Assembly (NCBI GenBank): GCA_002163155.1
Contig: MAAO01000002.1
Span: forward strand, 372,001 to 436,000
Length of the DNA stretch: 64,000 bases
Direction of reading: 5' to 3'
From: Halobacteriovorax marinus
GTDB lineage: Bacteria > Bdellovibrionota > Bacteriovoracia > Bacteriovoracales > Bacteriovoracaceae
Part shown: positions 34,979 to 43,519 of the stretch, piece by piece
Layout: each line of letters begins with the position of its first letter
How positions within the stretch are numbered: position 1 is the first letter of the stretch
Notes under the pieces: model-generated
The model's database searches: none
Told to the model about the DNA's origin: nothing
Seen by the model: only the letters and a program-made list of their open reading frames with translations
Made by a program: the position numbers and the translations under genes

Positions 34979-35572
34979 GACTTTTTGTTTTTTATCACAA
35001 GCTTCATAAATGGCTTCAAGATATTTTAACTTCATGAAAATTTTAGAGATCAGTTTCTTATTCTTAATAAGTTCTCTTGGCTCAAGCTCTTCTTGTAGGT
35101 ATTGAAACTTACTCATAAACTGCTCAAGTTGTGGAATGTTTTCCTTTAAGCAGTGAGGATAGGGAGTCTGAGATTGAATTAATGCTAGGAATTCAAATAA
35201 TATAAGAGGAGCACGGTCAACAAGAGATTCATAGTTCGCTTTATAGAGAGCTAAGAAACTTGGGCTCTTTGAAAAAACTTTCTTAAAGATTTCAGTTTCT
35301 CTAATAAGAAGATTTTTAAGTAGGCCGATAGATGGTGGAAACTCTTTTGTTATACAAATTTCCTTAAAATACTTTTCTTTTAATTTGAATTCACCTGCGG
35401 AAGAAGCTTCATTGATAAATTTTTGATTCAATAAGTAATGAGGACCTGTTCGCCTTGAGTTGTGGAGAGAGAGCTCTTCCTTTCCTAGGCAATGGAGTAG
35501 GTTAGACTTCTTATCCTTTGCCTGAGTAGAGAATATTGAGAAAATGAATATCAAAAGTACTAAGTTTTTCAA
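34949..35572 (-). CDS. Exported hypothetical protein
   Basis: 207 residues; TTG start at 35572 and a signal peptide (MKNLVLLIFIFSIFSTQAK, likely cleavage after TQA). The mature part is helical and Lys/Glu/Leu-rich with four cysteines (LHCLGKE, EICITKE, PHCLKEN, YEACDKK), and ends in a lysine-rich tail. No family recognised. It overlaps the convergent Fe-S gene by 30 bases, the longest convergent overlap in the window, and diverges from tatC. Confidence 0.7.
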   Translation of the reverse strand: MKNLVLLIFIFSIFSTQAKDKKSNLLHCLGKEELSLHNSRRTGPHYLLNQKFINEASSAGEFKLKEKYFKEICITKEFPPSIGLLKNLLIRETEIFKKVFSKSPSFLALYKANYESLVDRAPLILFEFLALIQSQTPYPHCLKENIPQLEQFMSKFQYLQEELEPRELIKNKKLISKIFMKLKYLEAIYEACDKKQKVLIKKVKTKN

Positions 35573-35704
35573 GTAAGCTCACTTTGCCAAAAACATCTTT
35601 GTAATATATAAGTAATTATCGGTATTTAAGCCTATAACTTAAGTAATTTTGGCAACTTAAAGATAATATATAGGTCACAATAAGTCCAAGTGTTGGAGAA
35701 TTCG

Positions 35705-36448
35705 TTGAAAGAGATGTCCTTAGTTGAGCATTTAGAGGAACTGAGAACTATTATGGTTCGAGTGGTGCTAATTTTAGCGGTGAGCTTTGTTGTCTGCTAC
35801 AGTCAGGGAGAAGTCATCTCTGAACTCTTACTTACACCGCTGAGAGATGCTCTTAGTAATGAAACTAACCCTGGTCAAATTATTTACCTAGGTTTGTTAG
35901 ATAAAGTCCTAAGTCAATTTCAAGTGGCCTTTTGGTCTAGCGTTATAGTTTCCTCTCCTTTTTGGTTTTATCAATTATGGAAATTTATCAGACCTGGTCT
36001 CTACGAACATGAAGCTAAAGGGGTTCGGCCTTTTGTTATTGTGGGGTTTGTTCTTTTTTGGCTGGGAATATGTTTTGGTTACTTCATCGTTTTTCCACTC
36101 ACATTTGAAACTCTAATGGGTTTTGGAGTCAGTAATGTTACGGCGAATATATCTTTAAAAGAGTATTTGGTCTTGGCCTCAAAAGTTCTAGTATTTCTTG
36201 GAATCATTTTTCAACTTCCAAATTTATTGTTGATCCTAGGATTCATGGGGATTGTGACAAAGCAATCTCTAAGAGGCATGCGAAGTTATGTATATGTCGG
36301 TTTTGCGGCGATCAGTGCCGTGCTCACTCCGCCTGATGTCATCACTATGATGGGACTTTGGGTTCCTCTGGTTTTTCTTTTTGAAGTGGGGATTTTAGCG
36401 GTGGCGCTAGTTGTTCATCCGTATTTAGCCAAACATCATTCGTCTTAA
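35705..36448 (+). CDS. tatC: Sec-independent protein translocase TatC
   Basis: Core receptor subunit of the twin-arginine translocase, which exports folded proteins. About 247 residues with six membrane helices. Family landmarks: SLVEHLEELR at the N-terminus, SSPFWFYQLWKFIRPGLYEHE, FGYFIVFPLTFETL, and VLTPPDVITM near the last helices. Start chosen at TTG 35705, six bases after GGAG; ATG 35714 and GTG 35690 are alternatives. No tatA or tatB next to it. Confidence 0.96.
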   Translation: MKEMSLVEHLEELRTIMVRVVLILAVSFVVCYSQGEVISELLLTPLRDALSNETNPGQIIYLGLLDKVLSQFQVAFWSSVIVSSPFWFYQLWKFIRPGLYEHEAKGVRPFVIVGFVLFWLGICFGYFIVFPLTFETLMGFGVSNVTANISLKEYLVLASKVLVFLGIIFQLPNLLLILGFMGIVTKQSLRGMRSYVYVGFAAISAVLTPPDVITMMGLWVPLVFLFEVGILAVALVVHPYLAKHHSS

Positions 36449-36449
36449 A

Positions 36450-36602
36450 TCAGGTAAATTTTGGACGTTGTTTACATCTGGGAGAGGAGTCTGGGGTACA
36501 AGTTTTGGCAATTAGAGTTTTACCCTTTTCAGTTCCTTGAAAAGTACCTTGAGTTACAAATGTGGTGTTTAAGAGTAAGGCCCACGCCAGTAAACACTTC
36601 AT
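36450..36602 (-). CDS. Small exported peptide, 50 residues
   Basis: A short gene facing tatC. ATG at 36602 preceded by AGAGGGAAAT, a strong ribosome site, and TGA at 36452-36450, one base from the tatC stop. The product begins MKCLLAWALLLNTTFVTQG, a plausible export signal, and the mature part of about 31 residues has two cysteines (TCTPDSSPRCK) that could form a disulfide. A rightward frame of about 70 codons over the same bases lacks a ribosome site and was rejected. The tail-to-tail abutment with tatC is exactly the arrangement seen for other real genes here. Nothing else was seen between 36603 and the hldD start at 36814 beyond AT-rich sequence. Confidence 0.6.
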   Translation of the reverse strand: MKCLLAWALLLNTTFVTQGTFQGTEKGKTLIAKTCTPDSSPRCKQRPKFT

Positions 36603-36813
36603 ATTTCCCTCTAACGTTCAACGGTTTCATAAATCATCTCATGAATTTTGATATGCCCTTAATAATAATGTAAAATCAGCTTGTTATAATTATTGGTGCT
36701 TTATTTGATGCCTTTAGTGCGTGGCAAATTAACAAAGCAATAGTGGTTAAGTAGTTGAAAAGAATGTAACATATTGATTAAGTAATAAGATTAAAGAAAG
36801 TAAGGAATAGATC

Positions 36814-37791
36814 ATGATTTTAGTGACAGGCGGTGCCGGATTCATTGGAAGTGTACTCGTAAAAGAGCTCAACCTTCTAGGTAGAGAAGATATAATAATT
36901 GTCGATAAATTAGAAAGTACTCCCAAGTGGAAGAACCTCTTAGGTTTGAAATATTTAGAATATATTCACTGTGATGAACTCTTAACAGGGTTAGTTGATG
37001 AGATCATAGATTCTGTGAGTTTCATTTTTCATATGGGTGCCTGTTCCGCTACTACTGAGATGGATATGGACTATCTTATGAGAAATAATGTGGAATATTC
37101 TAAGGCCTTATTTCAACTTGCTACTGAGAAGAATATTCCCATCGTTTATGCCTCTTCTGCTGCCACTTATGGTGACGGAGAGTTAGGTTATAGTGATGAG
37201 CACGAGAAAATTCCTAAACTTACTGCACTTAATCCCTACGGTTATTCTAAGCAGCTTTTTGACGAGTGGGTTTTAAAACAAGAAAGTTATCCAAAACAGT
37301 GGTTTGGATTAAAGTTCTTTAATGTCTACGGAGCCAATGAGTATCATAAAGAAGAGATGAGATCTCTCGTTCACAAGGCCCATGGGCAAATTAATGAAAC
37401 AGGTTCAGTGAAACTTTTTAGATCACATAGAGACGACTTTGAAGACGGAAAACAACTAAGAGATTTTATCTATGTAAAAGATATCGCTAGAGTCATGATT
37501 GAGATGATGAATCCTAGTGGGGCGAATTTTTCAGGTATTTATAATCTTGGGACTGGTCAAGCTAGAAGTTTTCTTGACCTAGTTAAAGCGACTTTTAAGG
37601 CGATGAAAAAAGAAGAGAGTATTGAATTTATCGATATGCCTATGTCTATTAGAAATCAATATCAATATTACACTCAAGCTGAAATGAATAAGTTTAAAGA
37701 GTTCTTACCCAATTTTAAATTCACGTCTCTAGAAGATGGGGTAGAGGATTATGTTAAGAATTATCTAGAAACAGATAAGCCACACTACTGA
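36814..37791 (+). CDS. hldD: ADP-L-glycero-D-manno-heptose 6-epimerase
   Basis: Makes ADP-L-glycero-beta-D-manno-heptose for the LPS inner core. 325 residues; extended SDR fold with NADP site VTGGAGFIGS, family-specific VDKLESTPKWKNL block, and active-site YGYSKQLFD (Tyr-x-x-x-Lys). RDFIYVKDIARVM and NQYQYYTQAEMNK are typical of HldD. Its presence implies a heptose-containing LPS. Followed after seven bases by the FliG-like gene, so probably cotranscribed. Confidence 0.97.
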   Translation: MILVTGGAGFIGSVLVKELNLLGREDIIIVDKLESTPKWKNLLGLKYLEYIHCDELLTGLVDEIIDSVSFIFHMGACSATTEMDMDYLMRNNVEYSKALFQLATEKNIPIVYASSAATYGDGELGYSDEHEKIPKLTALNPYGYSKQLFDEWVLKQESYPKQWFGLKFFNVYGANEYHKEEMRSLVHKAHGQINETGSVKLFRSHRDDFEDGKQLRDFIYVKDIARVMIEMMNPSGANFSGIYNLGTGQARSFLDLVKATFKAMKKEESIEFIDMPMSIRNQYQYYTQAEMNKFKEFLPNFKFTSLEDGVEDYVKNYLETDKPHY

Positions 37792-37798
37792 GGTTCCC

Positions 37799-38224
37799 AT
37801 GCAGTTTAATGGTGGAGTTAAAGCAGCAGCTAAAATGTTATCGGCCCTACCTACGGCCGATAGGTTGAGAATTCTTGCGGACATAGCAAAACAAGATCCA
37901 CAGCGCGCAGAGCTTTTAAAAAGAGAAATGGTTGTCTTTGAAGATTTACTTTATCTCACTGTTAAAATGTTAGTTGAATTATTGCGAGAAATTAACTTAG
38001 ACGACTTGGCGCTAGCGCTTAGAATCGCTTCTCCTGAGTTGCGCTCACATATCCTTGGTAATGTTTCCAAGTCTATTCGCCTTGAGCTTGAGGACGTTCT
38101 AAACGGCAAGCCAAGACCGGTATCCGAGGTTGAACAATGTCTTGAGAAAATTATGGATGTTGTGAGAAGGAAAGTCGAAAAGGGTGAGTTAGTTCTCTCT
38201 GCTAATTCTGAGGAAATGGTTTAA
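37799..38224 (+). CDS. Free-standing FliG C-terminal domain protein
   Basis: 141 residues covering only the end of the FliG middle domain and the FliG C-terminal domain, where full-length FliG has about 330-340. Landmarks: DRLRILADIAKQDP, VVFEDLLYLT, the torque-helix region LLREINLDDLALALRIASPELRSH (Asp-Asp kept), ILGNVSKSIRLELED and SEVEQCLEKIMDVVRR. In the flagellar motor this domain touches MotA and converts ion flow to torque. Lacking the N-domain that binds FliF, this protein cannot be a normal switch subunit. It sits after hldD with GAGG as ribosome site and no flagellar neighbours. Possibly a modulator or part of another motor (inference). Confidence 0.8.
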   Translation: MQFNGGVKAAAKMLSALPTADRLRILADIAKQDPQRAELLKREMVVFEDLLYLTVKMLVELLREINLDDLALALRIASPELRSHILGNVSKSIRLELEDVLNGKPRPVSEVEQCLEKIMDVVRRKVEKGELVLSANSEEMV

Positions 38225-38466
38225 CTTTACTCCTGTAAATTGCCCACTTTTTGCTACATCGTTTAAATTTATTTACTTGAGAAAAGTGAATTTTCTTTAC
38301 CTTTTACTGTCATGTAACCCTTCGATAACATTCAACAGCTAGAAACTCCAAGCTAAAACTTCTAATTTAGCCCTAATAAATAAAATTTTTTTAAAGAAAT
38401 AGAATAAAATTCTTAAGTAAGTAACCAATTAAGTCGATTACTAGATACAGTTAATGGAGTAGGTTA

Positions 38467-41352
38467 GTGAAAAAGTTATTATTCAAATTCTTATTGTTCT
38501 TTTTCAGCCTCACAGTCTTTGCCCTTCCTGGTATAAATTCTATTAGTTATGAATACAGTATTAATGACGAAATTTTTAATAGTGAAATCATTAATAATTG
38601 TAAGAGACAAGTTGAAAATGATCCAAGCCTTGCTAATCTAGGTCTAGATCTTGAAAAGATAAATTGTAATAACCATAAAGATCCGAAAGAGTTTTGTAAT
38701 TGTATAGAGATGATTTCTAATGATGGATTTAATATTGATGAAGAAGAAGAGAGAGAACTAACTTCTATTATTTTACAAAAAGGTTCAGGTTATATTGTAG
38801 AGGATTTTAATGAGTTCTTAGATACTTATCCTGATTATGATAACATTTTAAAGATGGCCCAGAGCTTAGGGCCAGGAGTTTTAGATCAGTGTTTATACAA
38901 TGATACAGGTCTCATTAACGATAAAGCTTCTGGTAAAGATAATGATGTCTTAAAACAACATAATCTCAGTGACAAGATCCTACTTGCAATGTCTAAAAAG
39001 GTTGAGAATGATATTAGAAGCGTTAAGCGACATAATCAAGAAGATTTGAGTAGGGAATTTGATCTATTGAAAAGTTTTTTACTCGAGGATAGAGGTGATT
39101 TTTCTACGAGCTTTGAAAGCTCTGTTTCAAAAATACCCTTTAGTGAAGAACCTCGATATAGTACTGCTGATTTGGAGAGATTTAAGGGACTTCATATTGT
39201 TAGGTGGCTCAAGGATTCAGATACCTTGCCAGTAGATTTAAACCTATTGGCCCTTGATGCTTTAACTTCTAACATGAGTACTGGAAAGGCTAAGCCTGCT
39301 CGTCATTTACGAAAGGAAGAGAAGTTTTTATTAGTTCGAGATTTAACAAAGAAGTGCTTAGAGCTTGGAAAAGGAATAAAGGAATTTACCAAGAAAAATT
39401 TTGTGAAAGAAATAAATAACTTGAAAATAGATCTCTTTGATTCAAATAATGATAATTCAAAAGTTTTACTGAGTCTTTTTGAAAATTACTTTGATGCCAG
39501 TAATGAAGAAGTTAAAGAAAATAGGCAAGCAACATATTTCAATTTAGATAAAATGTACTGTAAGGAAAGGTCATTGGTTGATCTTGATGGATTGACTGAA
39601 GAGCAAAAAGAAAAGACAAAAAAGATTTTAGAAGAATATGGACTGAATGAACTACTTTTATCTGCTGCAGATAGAAAAGCGGAAGAGCTTAATACAGAAA
39701 TACTTGCAGGTGAAGAAAAGATAGATACAGCTACTGCTGATATCTATTATCTTGAATTAGAAAAAAAATATCAAGAGGGCCTTGTATCGAAAAGATTTCT
39801 TATTAAGAACGAAGATACTGGAAAATATCACTTCGATAAAAACAATAAGGAACTTATCGACTTAGTAGAAAGAAGACAAAAGAGAGAAGATATCTTATTG
39901 GTTAAAAATGGAGCAGAGGTTAAAGATGTCTTTATAGCAATGGCTCCAATGTTATTAGGTAACTTAGAATTAAAAATAAATTTAAACAAGAAAAATAAAA
40001 TAAAGTTTGCGAATGAAAATAAAGCACTTGCAAAACAATTAGAGATAGAAATTAAAAGTATAGATAACTATGCCAATAAAAAATCATCTTTAAGTGACAA
40101 GTTAATCGCTGTTGCAGGTGAACAAAAAGCTAAAAGCCTGTTAAATAATGAAGTAAGAAAAGTTGCTAAGGCATCTCAGAAGTCCAACCCCGGACGTTTT
40201 GATCTCGCTTCATCGATGATGAAGAGAAGTTCAAGAAATTACAATCAAAGAACAAAAGCGAAATCAAGAGATAGAGACCTTGTAAATGGGATTGAGTTAT
40301 TTAATAAGAACTTTCCTGCGAAACAGAAGCGGATGCTCGATGCAAAAATTTCAAAAGATAATTTTGCTGTTAAAAGGATCATAACTAAAAGTGTTTCAAA
40401 AGTTGTTAAAAGAGAAGTTAAACCCTCTGAAAATATATTTAGTGTAAAAAAACAAAAGAGATCAGTAAACACAATTCCTGTTCCTCAAAAACAGCTAGAA
40501 AGAAGTATTAAATCCAAACGAGAAATGGAATTGGAGAAGCAATACGCAGCTCTTGAAACATTATATAATAATGAAAAAAAATCTTCTTCTAGTAAGGTTG
40601 TATCTACAAAAAAGAATTCTCTCCAGGCTGAGATATTAAAACTCAAAAAAGACCTAGAAAAACAAAGAAATGACTTAAAGAAAGAAGAAGTGGCCATCAA
40701 GGCTAAAACTAATAAAGTGGAAATAGCTCCTGTTGCGGAAAGAGTTGAGAAGGATTATGCACCTTCAGAAAGCTTTAGTTCTGAATCATTGTATAGTTCC
40801 GGCCGTGAATATACTAAGCCGACTACTGAGGCGAGCAGATCAAATACTGCAACGGCCGCAAGTAATAACTCCAGCGTACAAACTTCTAATAATTCTAATA
40901 ACGCGAGATCTGTGGCATCAACTCCTCAAGCATCTAGTTCATCTGATACGACTAAAAGTTCTAGTGGTTCTAAAGGAACACGTGGAGACTCATCCAATGG
41001 TAAAATAAGCTTGAATAAAAATTCGTCTTCAAGTTCCGAGAACTATTCAATTAGTAAAAGTACTCTCAATTCTGATTCATCAGGGAGAGTTGTACAAATT
41101 GATTTCTCGATTGAGTCTGTTCCTGAATCAGAAAGAGCAGATATTTTAAAGAAGCTCTTTCTTGAAGGTGAGGAGCAAATTATATTAGAGCTTCCTAGTG
41201 GAGAGAAGATGGTTGTAAAAAACACATCTAAAGAAACTAAGCCTACTGTTAAGGTATCTCCTACAGACGAAGCTAAACTTAGACGAAAGAGACGTCACGA
41301 AGATTTAAAAAGAATTATTGATTTAGAATTTTCTAGTACAACAATAGAATAA
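38467..41352 (+). CDS. Very large exported protein with low-complexity Ser/Asn/Thr region
   Basis: 961 residues from GTG 38467 (GGAG seven bases upstream). Signal peptide ending around FSLTVFALPG. Then a cysteine-bearing N-terminal section (NNCKRQ, INCNNH, EFCNCIEM), a long Lys/Glu-rich helical part with coiled-coil stretches, a strongly basic section (about 590-720), a Ser/Asn/Thr low-complexity linker (about 765-870), and a compact acidic-then-basic C-terminal block of about 90 residues (VVQIDFSIESVPESERADIL, RRKRRHEDLKRII). No known domain recognised. The layout looks like a surface or periplasmic structural protein rather than an enzyme. Preceded by 242 bases without a gene. Confidence 0.82.
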   Translation: MKKLLFKFLLFFFSLTVFALPGINSISYEYSINDEIFNSEIINNCKRQVENDPSLANLGLDLEKINCNNHKDPKEFCNCIEMISNDGFNIDEEEERELTSIILQKGSGYIVEDFNEFLDTYPDYDNILKMAQSLGPGVLDQCLYNDTGLINDKASGKDNDVLKQHNLSDKILLAMSKKVENDIRSVKRHNQEDLSREFDLLKSFLLEDRGDFSTSFESSVSKIPFSEEPRYSTADLERFKGLHIVRWLKDSDTLPVDLNLLALDALTSNMSTGKAKPARHLRKEEKFLLVRDLTKKCLELGKGIKEFTKKNFVKEINNLKIDLFDSNNDNSKVLLSLFENYFDASNEEVKENRQATYFNLDKMYCKERSLVDLDGLTEEQKEKTKKILEEYGLNELLLSAADRKAEELNTEILAGEEKIDTATADIYYLELEKKYQEGLVSKRFLIKNEDTGKYHFDKNNKELIDLVERRQKREDILLVKNGAEVKDVFIAMAPMLLGNLELKINLNKKNKIKFANENKALAKQLEIEIKSIDNYANKKSSLSDKLIAVAGEQKAKSLLNNEVRKVAKASQKSNPGRFDLASSMMKRSSRNYNQRTKAKSRDRDLVNGIELFNKNFPAKQKRMLDAKISKDNFAVKRIITKSVSKVVKREVKPSENIFSVKKQKRSVNTIPVPQKQLERSIKSKREMELEKQYAALETLYNNEKKSSSSKVVSTKKNSLQAEILKLKKDLEKQRNDLKKEEVAIKAKTNKVEIAPVAERVEKDYAPSESFSSESLYSSGREYTKPTTEASRSNTATAASNNSSVQTSNNSNNARSVASTPQASSSSDTTKSSSGSKGTRGDSSNGKISLNKNSSSSSENYSISKSTLNSDSSGRVVQIDFSIESVPESERADILKKLFLEGEEQIILELPSGEKMVVKNTSKETKPTVKVSPTDEAKLRRKRRHEDLKRIIDLEFSSTTIE

Positions 41353-41355
41353 AAA

Positions 41356-41706
41356 TTATTCCAACTTTTGGCAGGCGAGTTTGCCCACATGACTACTTGA
41401 AATTAAAACAAGGTCATCTGTGGAGTGAGTCATGAGTTCTGCATCATATTCTTCAAACTTTTCATACTTCTCGGCCTGAGACCTATTTAGCAACTGGAAG
41501 AGCCTCATGTCGTTATTTAGGTTCTTAATCACAATGGAGTAGTCTTCATTGACTTCAGTAATAGCATTCTCTGAAACGATCTGGTTTTTAAAGATTGTAT
41601 GTACTAATTCAGCTTCTTCATTTTCAAGAATCAAAGTACAGGAGAACTGAGCTGCGCTGAGTTCAAATGAGATAAGAATGAATAGAAATGCCATAATTAT
41701 TTTCAT
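41356..41706 (-). CDS. Small exported hypothetical protein
   Basis: 116 residues with a signal peptide (MKIIMAFLFILISFELSAAQ). The mature part has two cysteines, one near each end (FSCTLIL and LACQKLE), fitting a single disulfide that closes a small domain. Acidic; no family recognised. It ends three bases from the 961-residue protein gene and diverges from another small exported-protein gene across a palindrome-bearing region. Confidence 0.75.
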   Translation of the reverse strand: MKIIMAFLFILISFELSAAQFSCTLILENEEAELVHTIFKNQIVSENAITEVNEDYSIVIKNLNNDMRLFQLLNRSQAEKYEKFEEYDAELMTHSTDDLVLISSSHVGKLACQKLE

Positions 41707-41851
41707 GGCGCCATACTATGTTATTTTCTGACTCTCTGCGTATAAATTAAAAAAAATACAGGGACATGCTTTAATCCAACTCTAACGTATTGTTTTCCCG
41801 TAGTTTCTGACACTGTTTAACATCGAAATTGTGACACACCTCAGTCTTTCG

Positions 41852-41868
41852 TATCTAATAATTAGATA
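41852..41868. promoter_or_regulatory. 17-bp perfect palindrome, operator candidate
   Basis: TATCTAATAATTAGATA: two 8-base arms around a single A, lying between divergent genes for exported proteins (starts at 41706 and 41970). A second short inverted repeat (GATAG GCA CTATC, 41865-41877) overlaps its right arm. This symmetry and location suit a dimeric regulator acting on both promoters; the regulator is unknown. Confidence 0.5.
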
Positions 41869-41969
41869 GGCACTATCCGACTAATATTGTTTAACTTTTC
41901 CCCTATGAGGACTATATTGACGCCAACAAGAGATATCGGTCCTATGTAGATTTAACAGTGAGGTGACCT

Positions 41970-42347
41970 ATGAAAAAACTAATATCCATTTTAATTTTTA
42001 CTTCAATCATATTTTCAACAAATGCTAGTGCTGCAGATTGTTTTCAAACTCTATCGAGTGATTACTCGCAAGATAGTGGTGCTTTTAAAGTTGCCGACTA
42101 TGAACTTAATGGTGAATTTGAAGTTACTCCTGAGTCTTATTCTGTTGAGGCCCTTGATAAACTATTTTCTAATATTGGATGCGTAGCTTCTGTAAGAGAA
42201 AAAGCGGCCGTAAAAATTTCATGTAAAGAAATCATGCCAGGAAATCCAGCTTCAAGTGTTTGCTATTTAGAAAATGAATTAGGTTACTTCTTTATATCTA
42301 AAGACATGCTCGACACTGTAAATATTGTATTTAATAGATGGGATTAA
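41970..42347 (+). CDS. Small exported hypothetical protein
   Basis: 125 residues; signal peptide MKKLISILIFTSIIFSTNASAA with a clean ASA-type cleavage site. The mature protein has four cysteines (ADCFQTL, IGCVAS, ISCKEI, VCYLEN), so two disulfides are plausible. It has no recognised family. Ribosome site GAGGTGA. It overlaps or abuts the next exported-protein gene, so the two are probably made together. Confidence 0.78.
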   Translation: MKKLISILIFTSIIFSTNASAADCFQTLSSDYSQDSGAFKVADYELNGEFEVTPESYSVEALDKLFSNIGCVASVREKAAVKISCKEIMPGNPASSVCYLENELGYFFISKDMLDTVNIVFNRWD

Positions 42348-42349
42348 TA

Positions 42350-42760
42350 ATGAGAAATTTCTTATTCATTTTAATCCTTCTTCTTTGTGCCAATTCATTT
42401 GCAGTTGATACTAATCCAATTAAATCAGTTTCTGCTATTGAGGAATTGTCTTGGGCGCTTGAGTCTTCTCGTTGGGACTATGAGCAGTCAATGGTGATTT
42501 CATTTGATGAAAGAAGTCCTATTTCAGAATTAAACTGTGAAAGAAGTGATCATAGTGAATTAGTTTTACTTTTTAATAATGCTATTTCTAGATATAGAAA
42601 CTACTTCCCTGATGAAGATCTTCCTTATGTTTCGGCCTTAACAGAACTGAAACGTATCTTGACTGGAAAAGTTCTTGAGTATTGTTTGATCCAAGAAGCT
42701 GACCAAAAGGTTTGGCAAGTGTACTTGGATTCAGATTTTCTAGTTTCAATAGAGCAATAA
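42350..42760 (+). CDS. Small exported hypothetical protein
   Basis: 136 residues from ATG 42350, chosen over ATG 42338 because it puts GGGAT at the right distance and gives a standard signal peptide (MRNFLFILILLLCANSFA). Two cysteines in the mature part (LNCERSD, EYCLIQE). Helical, acidic, unknown family. Starts two bases after the previous stop codon; second gene of the pair behind the palindrome at 41852. Confidence 0.75.
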   Translation: MRNFLFILILLLCANSFAVDTNPIKSVSAIEELSWALESSRWDYEQSMVISFDERSPISELNCERSDHSELVLLFNNAISRYRNYFPDEDLPYVSALTELKRILTGKVLEYCLIQEADQKVWQVYLDSDFLVSIEQ

Positions 42761-42808
42761 TCTTCAATTTTTTATTTTTGGTGTTAACATAAGTTTCTGG
42801 AGGAACTT

Positions 42809-43519
42809 ATGTTAGAAAAATCTTTTGCTTGTCGCAATCTTTTACATAAAATGGATACAGGAGTTTTATCAACTCAAATGGATCATGAAGGTGAGACCTT
42901 TCCTTATGGCTCTATCTGTCCCTACGTTCTCATGCCTAACGGCGACATCATAATTTTAATTAGTGAAATTGCTACCCATACGAAGAATATTCACCTTAAT
43001 CCCAAAGTTTCTTTTACAGTCTTTGATTACCATAAGGGTAATAAGCAAACAGCTGCCCGTTGTAGTGTCATGGCCATAGCTGAGATTGTAAAAAAAGAAG
43101 GGGAAGGAGCAAGAGCTGTAGAGCTCTACACTCATTTTTTCCCAGAGTCTAAGAGATATTTTGAGACTCACGATTTTAGTTTCTTTAAATTGTGTGCTGA
43201 AAAAATTCGCTTTATAGAAGGCTTTGGTAAAATTAATTGGATTTCAAAAGATGAGTATCAAAGTGTTCATCCTATTTGGTTAGAAAGTAAGGTTAAAATT
43301 ATTGAACATATGAATAGTGATCACTTTGATGCTCTGGTTAAGTACCGAAATGAAATTCTAGAAATATTGGAAGGTGATGTGACTTTATTTGATGTCTGCA
43401 GTGATGGCTTTCATTTAAAAGTTGAAAATGAAATTCATTACATTCCTTTCTCAAAGTTTTGTTTGGATGAAAAGAGCGTGAGAGATGAATTCATTTGGCT
43501 TTTAAGATCCTTGAATTAG
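42809..43519 (+). CDS. HugZ-like protein: PNPOx domain plus DUF2470
   Basis: 236 residues. The N-terminal 145 residues form a split-barrel of the pyridoxamine-phosphate-oxidase/heme-utilisation type (FPYGSICPYVLMPNGDIIILIS, LNPKVSFTVFD, RCSVMAIAEIV). The C-terminal 75 residues are DUF2470-like, with the motif IIEHMNSDHFDAL. This two-domain layout is that of HugZ/HutZ heme-handling proteins and related flavin-binding proteins; which cofactor it binds cannot be told. Good ribosome site (GGAGG). Overlaps the convergent LysR gene by 18 bases. Confidence 0.87.
   Translation: MLEKSFACRNLLHKMDTGVLSTQMDHEGETFPYGSICPYVLMPNGDIIILISEIATHTKNIHLNPKVSFTVFDYHKGNKQTAARCSVMAIAEIVKKEGEGARAVELYTHFFPESKRYFETHDFSFFKLCAEKIRFIEGFGKINWISKDEYQSVHPIWLESKVKIIEHMNSDHFDALVKYRNEILEILEGDVTLFDVCSDGFHLKVENEIHYIPFSKFCLDEKSVRDEFIWLLRSLN

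Noticed and set aside
36461-36673. Rightward frame of about 70 codons after tatC
   Set aside because: No ribosome site, no signal peptide or domain, aromatic-rich random-looking product; the opposite strand carries a better short gene (36450-36602) over the same bases.
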